DNA of 16,423 nucleotides from an uncultured Lachnospiraceae bacterium (GTDB lineage: Bacteria > Bacillota > Clostridia > Lachnospirales > Lachnospiraceae): NCBI GenBank assembly GCA_910585555.1, contig CAJUFU010000069.1:1-16423 (forward strand). The letters are read 5' to 3'. The position numbers and the translations under genes are program-made. The stretch's first letter is position 1. Each line of letters starts with the position of its first letter. This document shows, in pieces, positions 5,299 to 13,539 of this stretch. The notes beneath the pieces are model-generated. The model worked only from the letters and a program-made list of their open reading frames with translations, was not told the origin of the DNA and ran no database searches.

Positions 5299-8271
5299 AT
5301 GTCCAAACGGTGGTTTTATCAGGAAGAATTGTTTTTTGCCAATGAGGATGATAATCTTCGGGAAATCAACCAGAATAGAATCATAGATATGCTGAACAAG
5401 AATGGGGCAGTGGGCGTGGTCGGCGGTTTCTATGAGAAGGGTTTTCCTGTTTATTTTATCAGTTCTTTTGCACTCAATAATATTGGGATGACCTTTCAGC
5501 AGTTCATGAAGGTTACGGGCGGAAACTATTTGGAAGCGGTGTATGAAGAGGACCGCAGCGGTTTTGAGAAGGCGTGTAAAAAGGGCGGCCAAAACAGCCT
5601 GGAATATCGGCTGAAGAATAGTAAAGGCGAGGGCATCTGGGTACAGGAAGAGAGAACGCAGTCCGTGTCCTGCGACGGCAGGAAGATATGGATTGGTGCG
5701 GTGCGTCTGATAGATGAGGCGAGAAGAAGTGATCAGTTGAACCAGGAAGCATTCCAGATGCTGCAGGATGCCTACTTTAGAATCAGCGCCATTGATCTTA
5801 ACAAAAATTCCATGATTGATATGAAAGTTGTAGATAGTGAAAAGGCTGAGATGGAGAGCCACAAAGGTGATTACAGGAAAACCATAGAATCCTGTGCCAA
5901 TAACCACGTGGGGGAAAAAGACCGGGAAAGCTTTTTGAATATTATGGCGGCTGAAAATCTGAAAGCAGTCTTTTTGGAGGGCGGCGCTTCCGTATACTTC
6001 AATTATAATCGATTAGTGAATGGGGAATGGATATGGGTGCGTTCCAAAATTATACCGGTTGATCATTTCAGTGAGTCGAACGCCCGTGTTATGTGGTATG
6101 TAAAAAACATATCGGAGGAAAAGGCGAAAGAGGCGGAGATAACAGACAAACTCGTCCGTTCCAATGCGGAACTGATGCAGGCAAAGGAGGAACTTGAGCA
6201 GGCGAATCTGAGAATCAAAGAGTCTAATGCCGCTCTGCGCAGGACATTGGGCGCTGAGGAGCAGTACAGACATGCGATTACTTCCGAGGCGGTATTTGTA
6301 TATAATGTGAATGTCACAAAGAATCTGATGGAAGAGGATTTCTATGAGATCAGGAACGGTGAGATGACGGCCGTACTGCCACTGGTGGGATTGCAGGCAC
6401 CCTGTGATGCGGATGAGTTTTTCATGCGGTGGAGTAAAGAGATGGTATTTCCGGAAGACCGGGAGCTCTTTATCCAGACGGTCAATACGAGACACTTACT
6501 GGAAGCATATGAGCGAGGAGAGAATGAGCTGATCGCGGAGGTGGAGACGGTGGGGACAGGTGATATGCCGCAGATACTGCGTTACACCATTCTCCTCACG
6601 AAGGATACGGAGAGCGGAGACATTCTGGCTCTCAGCAATGCAAAGGATATTACAGAATCAAAGAGGAAGGAACGGGATGCCAAGAGGGCGCTCTTGGATG
6701 CCTATGAAGCAGCGGATCGTGCAAGCAGTGCAAAGACAGATTTCCTCTCTAAGATGTCACATGATATCAGGACGCCATTGAATGCGATCATCGGTATGAC
6801 AGCCATTGCCGGCACCAGACTGGAAGATCCCAAAGGGGTGGAGGAGTGCCTTAGTAAAATATCTTCGGCCAGCAGGCATTTGCTTTCCTTAGTCAATGAA
6901 GTACTCGATATGAGCAGGATTGAAGCGGGAACGATGTCGTTAAATGAGGAGAGCTTTAACCTCTTTGATATGGTGGATAATCTGGTCAGGATGACGGCTT
7001 CCGAAGCGGAGACCAAGGGACAGCATGTGGAAGTGCTTGCCCAGGAATTGGAGCATGAAAATGTGACCGGGGATATCATGAGGATTCAGCAGGCGCTTGG
7101 GGGTATATTAACCAATGCGGTCCGGTATACGCCCAATGAAGGCGAAATCAGTATCAATATTGCAGAGAAATCATCCACCCAAAGTCATACGGGCCGTTAT
7201 GAGTTTGTGATTCAGGACAATGGAATCGGTATGTCCGAGGAGTTTTTGACGAAGATATTTGAACCCTTTGAGCGGGCGGAAGATGTGCGTATCAGCAAGA
7301 TTCATGGAACCGGGTTAGGGCTGACCATTTCACGTAATATTATTCAAATGATGGGCGGCGATATCGAGATAGAGAGTGAGCAGGGAGTCGGTACGATCGT
7401 TACAGTGACAATCCCCCTTAAATACTTAGAGCAAGATCAGGCAGAAGGACTTAATCTGGAAGGCAAGACGGTGCTTGTGGTGGATGACAGCCGTTTTATC
7501 TGTGAGAGTACCTGTGTATTGCTGGAGAAAATGGGCATGAAGGGTGACTGGGTACTGTCCGGCGCGGAAGCAGTTGCCTACGTGATCGATAAAAAGCAGC
7601 AGGGGGAGGACCTTTTTGCCATACTTTTAGACTGGAGTATGCCGGGCATGAACGGTTTGGAAACAGCTAAGGCGATACGCAGACTGGCCCATTCCGAGGT
7701 GCCTATTGCAGTGGTGTCGTCTTTCGACTGGGTAGATATCGAGATGGAAGCGAGAGTGGCAGGGATAGACGGTTATATCATGAAACCGCTCTATAAAAAC
7801 CGCCTGATCAATACATTCAAAGGTTTTCTGCCGAAAGATGATGAAGTAGAACATAACAGTTCTTTGGAGGAGATTGGCAAAAAGGATTACTCCAACAAGC
7901 GCCTTTTGGTGGTGGAAGATAATGATCTAAACAGGGAGATTGCAACGGAAATTCTTTCTATGACGGGAGTTAAGATTGAGACAGCTGAGAACGGCAAGGA
8001 AGCGGTAGACATGATGTCAGCTTCCCAGCCGGGATATTATGATCTGATTTTGATGGATATTCAAATGCCTGTTATGAATGGATACGATGCCACCTGCGTG
8101 ATACGCGCCATGGAGCGGGAGGATGCCAGAAGGGTTCCAATCGTTGCAATGACAGCCAACGCCTTTTTGGAGGATGTGCAGAAAGCCAAAGCTTCCGGCA
8201 TGAATGAACATATGATGAAACCGCTAGATATTGACCAGTTACAAAAGATGCTGGACCGATGGCTCAGTTAA
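5299..8271 (+). CDS. Hybrid sensor histidine kinase: three PAS-like domains, HisKA, HATPase, two receivers
   Basis: A 990-residue kinase with no transmembrane helix that I can see, so probably cytosolic. Order: PAS-like domain (about 30-140, with YRLKNSKGEGIWV), second PAS-like region (about 150-282), coiled coil (about 283-320), third PAS-like region (about 320-455), HisKA with H488 in MSHDIRTPLNAI, and HATPase (about 590-705) with TNAVRYTP, DNGIGM, FEPFER and GTGLGL boxes. Receiver 1 follows (about 722-845; D729/D730, phospho-acceptor D778, a Ser in place of the switch Thr, lysine in MKP), then receiver 2 (about 865-988; E873/D874, phospho-acceptor D920, T in MTAN, lysine in MKP). Both receivers look functional. 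No HPt domain is present. GGGAGG at 5285-5290 supports the start. It is the last gene of the signalling cluster and is followed by a terminator. The signal is unknown; cytosolic PAS domains suggest an internal metabolite or redox cue. Confidence 0.95.
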   Translation: MSKRWFYQEELFFANEDDNLREINQNRIIDMLNKNGAVGVVGGFYEKGFPVYFISSFALNNIGMTFQQFMKVTGGNYLEAVYEEDRSGFEKACKKGGQNSLEYRLKNSKGEGIWVQEERTQSVSCDGRKIWIGAVRLIDEARRSDQLNQEAFQMLQDAYFRISAIDLNKNSMIDMKVVDSEKAEMESHKGDYRKTIESCANNHVGEKDRESFLNIMAAENLKAVFLEGGASVYFNYNRLVNGEWIWVRSKIIPVDHFSESNARVMWYVKNISEEKAKEAEITDKLVRSNAELMQAKEELEQANLRIKESNAALRRTLGAEEQYRHAITSEAVFVYNVNVTKNLMEEDFYEIRNGEMTAVLPLVGLQAPCDADEFFMRWSKEMVFPEDRELFIQTVNTRHLLEAYERGENELIAEVETVGTGDMPQILRYTILLTKDTESGDILALSNAKDITESKRKERDAKRALLDAYEAADRASSAKTDFLSKMSHDIRTPLNAIIGMTAIAGTRLEDPKGVEECLSKISSASRHLLSLVNEVLDMSRIEAGTMSLNEESFNLFDMVDNLVRMTASEAETKGQHVEVLAQELEHENVTGDIMRIQQALGGILTNAVRYTPNEGEISINIAEKSSTQSHTGRYEFVIQDNGIGMSEEFLTKIFEPFERAEDVRISKIHGTGLGLTISRNIIQMMGGDIEIESEQGVGTIVTVTIPLKYLEQDQAEGLNLEGKTVLVVDDSRFICESTCVLLEKMGMKGDWVLSGAEAVAYVIDKKQQGEDLFAILLDWSMPGMNGLETAKAIRRLAHSEVPIAVVSSFDWVDIEMEARVAGIDGYIMKPLYKNRLINTFKGFLPKDDEVEHNSSLEEIGKKDYSNKRLLVVEDNDLNREIATEILSMTGVKIETAENGKEAVDMMSASQPGYYDLILMDIQMPVMNGYDATCVIRAMEREDARRVPIVAMTANAFLEDVQKAKASGMNEHMMKPLDIDQLQKMLDRWLS

Positions 8272-8276
8272 AAAAG

Positions 8277-8314
8277 ATACCGATTTCCGTCTGTGGACGG
8301 GGTCGGTATTTTTA
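8277..8314 (+). terminator. Intrinsic terminator after the hybrid kinase
   Basis: ATACCGA at 8277-8283 pairs with TCGGTAT at 8303-8309. Inside it, CCGTC at 8287-8291 pairs with GACGG at 8296-8300 around a TGTG loop, and a T-run follows to 8313. It lies directly behind the kinase stop codon and closes the signalling operon. Confidence 0.88.
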
Positions 8315-8357
8315 TGTTTATTTTTCTAAAAAAAATCTTAAATGTAGAAGCAGATAC

Positions 8358-8385
8358 TTGATTTTTGATGAAAAAAATGTATTCT
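8358..8385 (+). promoter_or_regulatory. Candidate promoter of the efflux operon
   Basis: TTGATT at 8358-8363 and TATTCT at 8380-8385 are 16 bases apart. An imperfect inverted repeat, ATTCT-AA-AGAAT at 8381-8392, overlaps the -10 box and could be a small operator, though it is short enough to be chance. This is the only plausible promoter I see in the AT-rich gap between the terminator and the adaptor gene. Confidence 0.45.
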
Positions 8386-8432
8386 AAAGAATGTGCATGA
8401 ACAGCATTTTAGGGAAAGGACATGGTTAGACG

Positions 8433-10295
8433 ATGAAGAGAAAATACATAAAATTCCCCCGCAGGGCCATTTCACTTCTGGCTGCATCGGCATGTGCAGG
8501 TACGATGTTGACAGGCTGTGGACAGGAGACAGTGGTGGAGGAAGAGACAATCAGTGAAGAAATTCCTGTTGAAGTGCTAAATCCCGAAGCCGGGACCTTA
8601 ACATTGAAAAATGAGTTTGTCGGTACGGTGAGCCCGGAGGAGTTTGTGTATGTGATTCCCATGGTGTCAGCAGAGGTGCTGAGCGCTGATGTGGCTGTTG
8701 GCGATACTGTGACGGCTGGACAAGAGTTATGTAAACTGGATTCCGAGGCGGCCCAGCTGCAGCTTGCCAGTGCCCAGGCCCAGTATGACAGCGTGGAGGC
8801 CAATGTGGATGCGGCCCAGGTGGGATACGAGATTGCCCAGGCCCAGTATGAGAGTACGATTGCACAGCTGGATGTACAGAATGAACAGACCCAGAGGCAG
8901 AAAGACCTGCAGATGTATCAGATGCAGATACAGATAGACAACATCAACAACGGCATAGATGATATCTATGATCAGATGGAAGATTTAGGCGAAGATAAGA
9001 AAGACGCGGAAGAGAAGAAGGACGATTTAAAGAAAGCAAAGAACAAGGCCAACGCATATGCAGAACAGGCCCAGGAAGCCTACGGGCAGGCTCAGGCTGT
9101 GTATGATACGATGGTCGATTCTTCCGGGTATTATGAAAAGCAGGCGGCCTATCAGAGAGCTATTGCGGTTGTTACGGCATTGGAGACAGGGGATGATGCT
9201 GCGAAGAAGGAGATTATAGATAGTCAGTTTGGCGGGAGTGAGTCCGCTTATGATAAGGCATTAGAGGAAGCAAAGGATAAGCTGGATGAAACCGACGAGG
9301 CATTAAAAACCGCAGAAAAAGAGTTAGAGTACTATCAGGAAGCCTTAGACGGCGCCAGCGCCGCCATGTCCTCGGCTCAGTCGGCGGTATCCCAGACAGA
9401 GTCCGCCTACGAACAGGTTAAGGAAGGAATCGAGTCCATCGAGGACGGACAGGAGAAGTTAAACAATACCCTCTCCGATACATACAAAAGTCTGGAACAG
9501 ACAGAGGCCGTTAAGAATATGACAGAAGCCAGCCTCAACATAGATACCACACCGGTGCAGGAAGCCAGCAAAAAAACAGCGGCGCTTGGCGTTAATTCCG
9601 CGGCTGCTACGGTCAATTCCGCCAAAGTCGGCGCGGAAGGGGCGAAGGTTGCCATCGACAGTGCGGAGTATCAGCTGGATATGTATACCTTGACAGCTCC
9701 AATCGATGGAGTGATCGAGGCGGTAAATGTGAAAGAGCATGATCTGGCTTCCCCAAGCAGTGGGCCTGCCTTTGTCATTTCCAATAAGGATACCATGACG
9801 GTAACATTCAACGTGAGTGAAGGAATCCGTAACACCTTGCGGGTGGGGCAGAAGATACAGGTGGACCGGAACGGGAAATTGTATGATGCGGCGATTACCG
9901 AAATCGGTACGATGATCGATCAGAATACCGGATTGTTTGCGGTGAAATCCTGTGTGAGCACTCCGGATGCCAGTCTGCTCACAGGCAGCAGTGTGAAGGT
10001 TATTGCGGATACCTATCAGCAGGGGAATGCGCTTTTGATTCCCTATGATGCAGTGTATTATGATGACAGCCAGCCCTATGTCTATGTGGCAGTGGACGGG
10101 ATTGCCAAGCGTAAGGATGTGGAGACAGGCATTTTTGACGCGGAGACAATCACCGTATTGTCAGGGCTTGAGACGGAGGATGTGTTGATTACCAGCTGGT
10201 CGGCAAATCTGCGTGACGGGGCAGAAATAGCCATACAGGGCAGTGGAGAATCAGGAGAACCGGAAACTGTTGATGCCGCGTCAGACGCGGAATAA
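8433..10295 (+). CDS. RND efflux adaptor (membrane fusion protein), lipoprotein with a very long helical hairpin
   Basis: A 620-residue periplasmic-adaptor-type protein that would connect the RND permease to the cell exterior. A basic N-terminus and hydrophobic signal end in the lipobox LTGC with C29, so the mature protein should be lipid-anchored outside the membrane. The first half of the lipoyl domain is at about 78-103 (VGDTVTAGQELCKLD) and the second half at about 421-445 (TAPIDGVIEAV), followed by beta-barrel and membrane-proximal domains to about 600. Between the lipoyl halves lie about 310 residues rich in Ala, Gln, Glu and Lys, predicted helical, with a 21-residue repeat (AQAQYD at 114-119, AQAQYE at 135-140). 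This is several times longer than the AcrA hairpin. The ATG at 8433 is about 12 bases after AAAGGA, slightly long. It is the first gene of the pump operon; the permease follows 15 bases later. Confidence 0.92.
   Translation: MKRKYIKFPRRAISLLAASACAGTMLTGCGQETVVEEETISEEIPVEVLNPEAGTLTLKNEFVGTVSPEEFVYVIPMVSAEVLSADVAVGDTVTAGQELCKLDSEAAQLQLASAQAQYDSVEANVDAAQVGYEIAQAQYESTIAQLDVQNEQTQRQKDLQMYQMQIQIDNINNGIDDIYDQMEDLGEDKKDAEEKKDDLKKAKNKANAYAEQAQEAYGQAQAVYDTMVDSSGYYEKQAAYQRAIAVVTALETGDDAAKKEIIDSQFGGSESAYDKALEEAKDKLDETDEALKTAEKELEYYQEALDGASAAMSSAQSAVSQTESAYEQVKEGIESIEDGQEKLNNTLSDTYKSLEQTEAVKNMTEASLNIDTTPVQEASKKTAALGVNSAAATVNSAKVGAEGAKVAIDSAEYQLDMYTLTAPIDGVIEAVNVKEHDLASPSSGPAFVISNKDTMTVTFNVSEGIRNTLRVGQKIQVDRNGKLYDAAITEIGTMIDQNTGLFAVKSCVSTPDASLLTGSSVKVIADTYQQGNALLIPYDAVYYDDSQPYVYVAVDGIAKRKDVETGIFDAETITVLSGLETEDVLITSWSANLRDGAEIAIQGSGESGEPETVDAASDAE
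8771..8851 (+). repeat. Two exact 18-bp copies spaced 63 bp in the adaptor hairpin
   Basis: The 18-base sequence TGCCCAGGCCCAGTATGA occurs at 8771-8788 and again at 8834-8851. The 63-base spacing equals 21 codons, or three heptads, so the repeat keeps the coiled-coil register. It reads as an internal duplication that lengthened the hairpin. Confidence 0.8.
10276..10290 (+). other. GC-rich stem-loop at the adaptor-permease junction
   Basis: CCGCGT pairs with ACGCGG around a three-base loop, just before the adaptor stop codon and about ten bases before the permease ribosome-binding site (GGAGG at 10300-10304). It has no T-tract, so it is not a terminator. It might affect mRNA processing or the ratio of the two proteins. 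Confidence 0.4.
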
Positions 10296-10310
10296 GGATG
10301 GAGGCGCAGC

Positions 10311-13300
10311 ATGAGTTTGACGAAATTGGCCTTAAAGAGACCGGTATCCATAGCGATGATTATTCTGGCGCTGGTGGTTTTTGGACTTACCTCGGTGGCA
10401 GGATTTCGGTTGGAACTGACACCGGACATGGAGCTTCCCATGCTTTTGGTATACACCATTTATCCGGGGGCTGACCCGGAGAGTGTGGAGGAGCTGGTGA
10501 CCAAGGAAGTGGAGTCGGCAGGTTCCGAGCAGAGCGGCGTGACCACCTATACTTCGCAGTCAGCAGAGAATATGTCTATGGTCATGTTCCAGTATGAATA
10601 CGGAACGGATTTAAAAGATGCTTATATGGATTTAAAAACGGCCCTGGATACAGCCAAATCTGCGATGCCGGAGGATGTGAACGATCCTATGGTTATCGAG
10701 ATGGCTATGGACCAGATGGAGACTATGGATATCTCCGTCACGGCTGTGGGTGACAGTGATGTGTTAAGCTACGTGGATGATACCCTGGTGCCGGAGATCG
10801 AGACCATTTCCGGTGTGGCGGATGTGTCGGTGTACGGCGGTCATGAGAATTATATCAGAGTCCAGTTGGATTCCCAGGCCATGAAGCAATACGGTCTGAC
10901 CATGAGTACCATTGCCCAGACCATCGGCTCCATGGATTTTACGGTTCCTGCCGGAAATGTGAGTCAGGGTTCTCAGGATATTGCGGTATCCAGCAGTGCG
11001 GATATTTCAGGTGTGGTACAGATTCAGAATATTCCCATCACCACATCCAAAGGGCAGATTATCCCCCTTTCAGAAGTGGCCCATGTGAGTGAAAGCCAGA
11101 TGGATGCTTCCAGTATAAGCAGATATAACGGCCAGGAAAATGTTACCATTGCGGTCACAAAGAAGAAAAGCTATGGTACGGTGGATGTGACCAGGGATGT
11201 AAAACGAGTATTGGACAGATTGCAGGATGATAATGACACGGTGGAAATCAGCGTGATCTATAACGCCAGCGATATGATTCAATCTTCCCTCACATCTGTG
11301 GGAAACACACTGCTTTTGGGCGTTTTGTTTTCTATGATTGTCCTGTTTCTCTTCTTTGGAGATTTGCGGGCCAGTCTGATCGTGGGCAGTTCCATGCCGA
11401 TTTCTTTGTTTGCTACGATGATTGGCATGAATATGCTGGGGTTTACTTTCAATGTGGTGACCATGGGAGCCTTGGTCATTGCAATCGGTATGATGGTGGA
11501 CAGTTCCATTGTGGTGCTGGAAAGTTGCTTTAGGCTAAAGGACGAGACCGGGGAGTATAAGGATTCAGCGCTTAAAGGAACCAGTATTGTGACGGCTTCC
11601 ATTGTGGCTTCCACCATAACCACGGTTGTGGTGTATCTGCCATTGAGTACGATGAAAGGTTTGTCGGGACAGTTGTTCTCGGAACTGGGTATGACAATCA
11701 TTATGGCCATGCTGTCGTCTTTGGTCATGGCGATGACGATCATTCCCCTTCTCTTTTCCAAATTCAAACCGAATGAGAAGAAGGAACTGCCGATCAATAA
11801 ATTGTTACGTAAGATAAACAGCGGCTACGACAGACTGCTACGCAGGCTGTTGCCCAAAAAGGGACTGGTAGTCTGTGTCTCCGTATTTCTTCTGGTGGCG
11901 GCTTTTATGCTGGTGAGTCATATTCATACGGAGTTGATGCCCAGTATGGATGAGGGGGCGTTTTCCATCACAGCAAGTTTCCGGTCGGGGACAAAGATGG
12001 ATGTGATAGAGGAACAGACCAAGTTCTTAGAAGAGATGGCACAGGAAGATGAGAATGTGGGCCGCTATTCCTTCAGTGTTTCCGGCTCCACCGCCACCTT
12101 GACGGCTTACCTTGCCGATGATTGTGAACTTTCTACCGGTAAGGCAATTGAGAGCTATACCAGGGCGCTTGCTGATAAGACCAATATGGATATCAGCATC
12201 CAGGCCAGCGGAGCCAGTATGACCAGTATGATGGGCAGCGGCATCGAGATCGATCTGGAAGGACGGGATTTAGGCGATTTGAAGGCGGCATCTAAGCAGG
12301 TACAGCAGATGCTGCAGCAGATTCCGGGTGTCTTGCAGACATCTTCCAATATGGCAGATGCCTCTACCCAGGCGAAGGTGATCATCGACCCCTTAAAGAG
12401 TATGGCAGTAGGACTTCCGCCCATGCAGGTGGCGGGGGAAATGTACAGTACCTTAAGCGGTACAGAGGCTGCGAAGCTGACGAAGAGCGGCGAAGAATTT
12501 GCCGTGCGGGTGGAATATCCGGATGGCGAATATGATAATATGAACGACCTTTTAAATATAACCTTGGCCACACCCTATGGGACTCAGGTGCCCTTGTCAG
12601 AGATTGCAACGGTAGAGTATGTGGATTCCCCGGTGACGCTGACCCGTGTGGACGGTATCTATCAGGTGGCAGTGACGGCCAATACCACGGACGAGACCAA
12701 GTATACGGCGCAGGAAGCGGCGGATGCAGCCATGGAGCAGATGGTTCTGCCAAAAGGTGTTTCCCGGACCACTACGATGATGGACGATATGATGATTGAT
12801 GAGTTTACGGCAATTATCACGGCCATATTTGTAGCAGTATTTTTGATCTTCCTGGTCATGGCCATGCAGTTTGAGTCGCCCAGATTTTCCATGATGGTCA
12901 TGATGAGTATTCCCTTTGCGTTGATTGGTTCTTTCGGACTGTTGTACATTTCCAGGTCAACCTTAAGCATGGTTTCACTGATGGGTGTGCTGATGTTAGT
13001 GGGTATCGTGGTAAACAATGGTATCCTCTATGTGGATACCGCCAACAGACTGCGGGAGGAAATGCCCCTGGAGGAAGCTTTGATTCAGAGCGGACAGCTG
13101 AGACTGCGGCCCATTTTGATGACCACGCTGACAACCATCTTGTCCATGGTGCCCATGTCCTTGGGAATCGGGGAAGGGTCTGTTATGATGGAAGGTATGG
13201 CTTTGGTCATTATCGGTGGTCTGATTGCTTCCACAGTATTGATTCTTTTGCTGATGCCGACATTCTATTTGATTATAGATAAGAGAAGCCGCAAAGAAAA

Positions 13301-13367
13301 GAGACTGCAAAGAAAAGAACAAAGACGGCTTACGAAAGAGGAAAAGAAGAAAGATAAGGAATCCTAA
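10311..13367 (+). CDS. RND-family efflux permease (AcrB/SwrC-like)
   Basis: A 1018-residue inner-membrane exporter, probably driven by the proton gradient. It shows the duplicated RND plan: an N-terminal helix (about 12-30), a large external loop (PGADPESVEELVTKEVE), a helix bundle from about 330 to 480, a second helix near 520-540, a second external loop, and a closing bundle from about 840 to 1000. Substrates of related Gram-positive pumps such as SwrC are amphipathic compounds; the substrate here is unknown. In the helix-4 motif GMMVDSSIVVLE, D397 aligns with AcrB D407 but the second Asp is S398. In the helix-10 motif GIVVNNGILYVD, N902 takes the place of AcrB K940, while RLRPILMT of helix 11 is conserved. 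GGAGG six bases before the ATG supports the start. A lysine/arginine-rich cytoplasmic tail ends the protein. The partner adaptor is immediately upstream; no outer-membrane channel gene is seen. Confidence 0.95.
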   Translation: MSLTKLALKRPVSIAMIILALVVFGLTSVAGFRLELTPDMELPMLLVYTIYPGADPESVEELVTKEVESAGSEQSGVTTYTSQSAENMSMVMFQYEYGTDLKDAYMDLKTALDTAKSAMPEDVNDPMVIEMAMDQMETMDISVTAVGDSDVLSYVDDTLVPEIETISGVADVSVYGGHENYIRVQLDSQAMKQYGLTMSTIAQTIGSMDFTVPAGNVSQGSQDIAVSSSADISGVVQIQNIPITTSKGQIIPLSEVAHVSESQMDASSISRYNGQENVTIAVTKKKSYGTVDVTRDVKRVLDRLQDDNDTVEISVIYNASDMIQSSLTSVGNTLLLGVLFSMIVLFLFFGDLRASLIVGSSMPISLFATMIGMNMLGFTFNVVTMGALVIAIGMMVDSSIVVLESCFRLKDETGEYKDSALKGTSIVTASIVASTITTVVVYLPLSTMKGLSGQLFSELGMTIIMAMLSSLVMAMTIIPLLFSKFKPNEKKELPINKLLRKINSGYDRLLRRLLPKKGLVVCVSVFLLVAAFMLVSHIHTELMPSMDEGAFSITASFRSGTKMDVIEEQTKFLEEMAQEDENVGRYSFSVSGSTATLTAYLADDCELSTGKAIESYTRALADKTNMDISIQASGASMTSMMGSGIEIDLEGRDLGDLKAASKQVQQMLQQIPGVLQTSSNMADASTQAKVIIDPLKSMAVGLPPMQVAGEMYSTLSGTEAAKLTKSGEEFAVRVEYPDGEYDNMNDLLNITLATPYGTQVPLSEIATVEYVDSPVTLTRVDGIYQVAVTANTTDETKYTAQEAADAAMEQMVLPKGVSRTTTMMDDMMIDEFTAIITAIFVAVFLIFLVMAMQFESPRFSMMVMMSIPFALIGSFGLLYISRSTLSMVSLMGVLMLVGIVVNNGILYVDTANRLREEMPLEEALIQSGQLRLRPILMTTLTTILSMVPMSLGIGEGSVMMEGMALVIIGGLIASTVLILLLMPTFYLIIDKRSRKEKRLQRKEQRRLTKEEKKKDKES

Positions 13368-13414
13368 ATTGGTCCGCCGGACGGATGAAGAGAATTTGGC
13401 AATACACAATATTA

Positions 13415-13448
13415 AAGCCAGGAAACGACCGCGTGTCATTCCTGGCTT
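13415..13448. terminator. Hairpin between convergent genes, possible bidirectional terminator
   Basis: A perfect 10-bp inverted repeat: AAGCCAGGAA at 13415-13424 pairs with TTCCTGGCTT at 13439-13448, with a further GAC/GTC pairing in the loop. It lies between the permease (+) and the diguanylate cyclase (-). The T-tracts are weak on both sides, so termination may be partial. Confidence 0.65.
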
Positions 13449-13539
13449 CTATTTATGCTATAGGAGATTCCAACCATATCCGAGTCTGCGAAGCGAATCC
13501 CGTAATCGAGCTTAACTCTGTTGTTGACAAAGAGATTGC

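Noticed and set aside
5164..5907. 247-residue minus-strand open frame over the regulator-kinase junction
   Set aside because: It is antisense to two well-supported genes, shows no domain and has no ribosome-binding site that I could see. It arises from codon bias of the sense strand.
8422..8436. Four-codon open frame (ATG GTT AGA CGA TGA) overlapping the adaptor start
   Set aside because: It is close to an AAAGGA sequence but its spacing of two bases is too short. I see no reason to call a leader peptide.
11279..11797. 172-residue minus-strand open frame inside the permease
   Set aside because: It is antisense to conserved RND helix motifs and lacks its own signals.
13372..13382. Short palindrome GTCCGCCGGAC after the permease stop
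   Set aside because: A 5-bp stem with a single central base cannot form a normal hairpin loop and no T-tract follows. The stronger hairpin at 13415-13448 explains termination.
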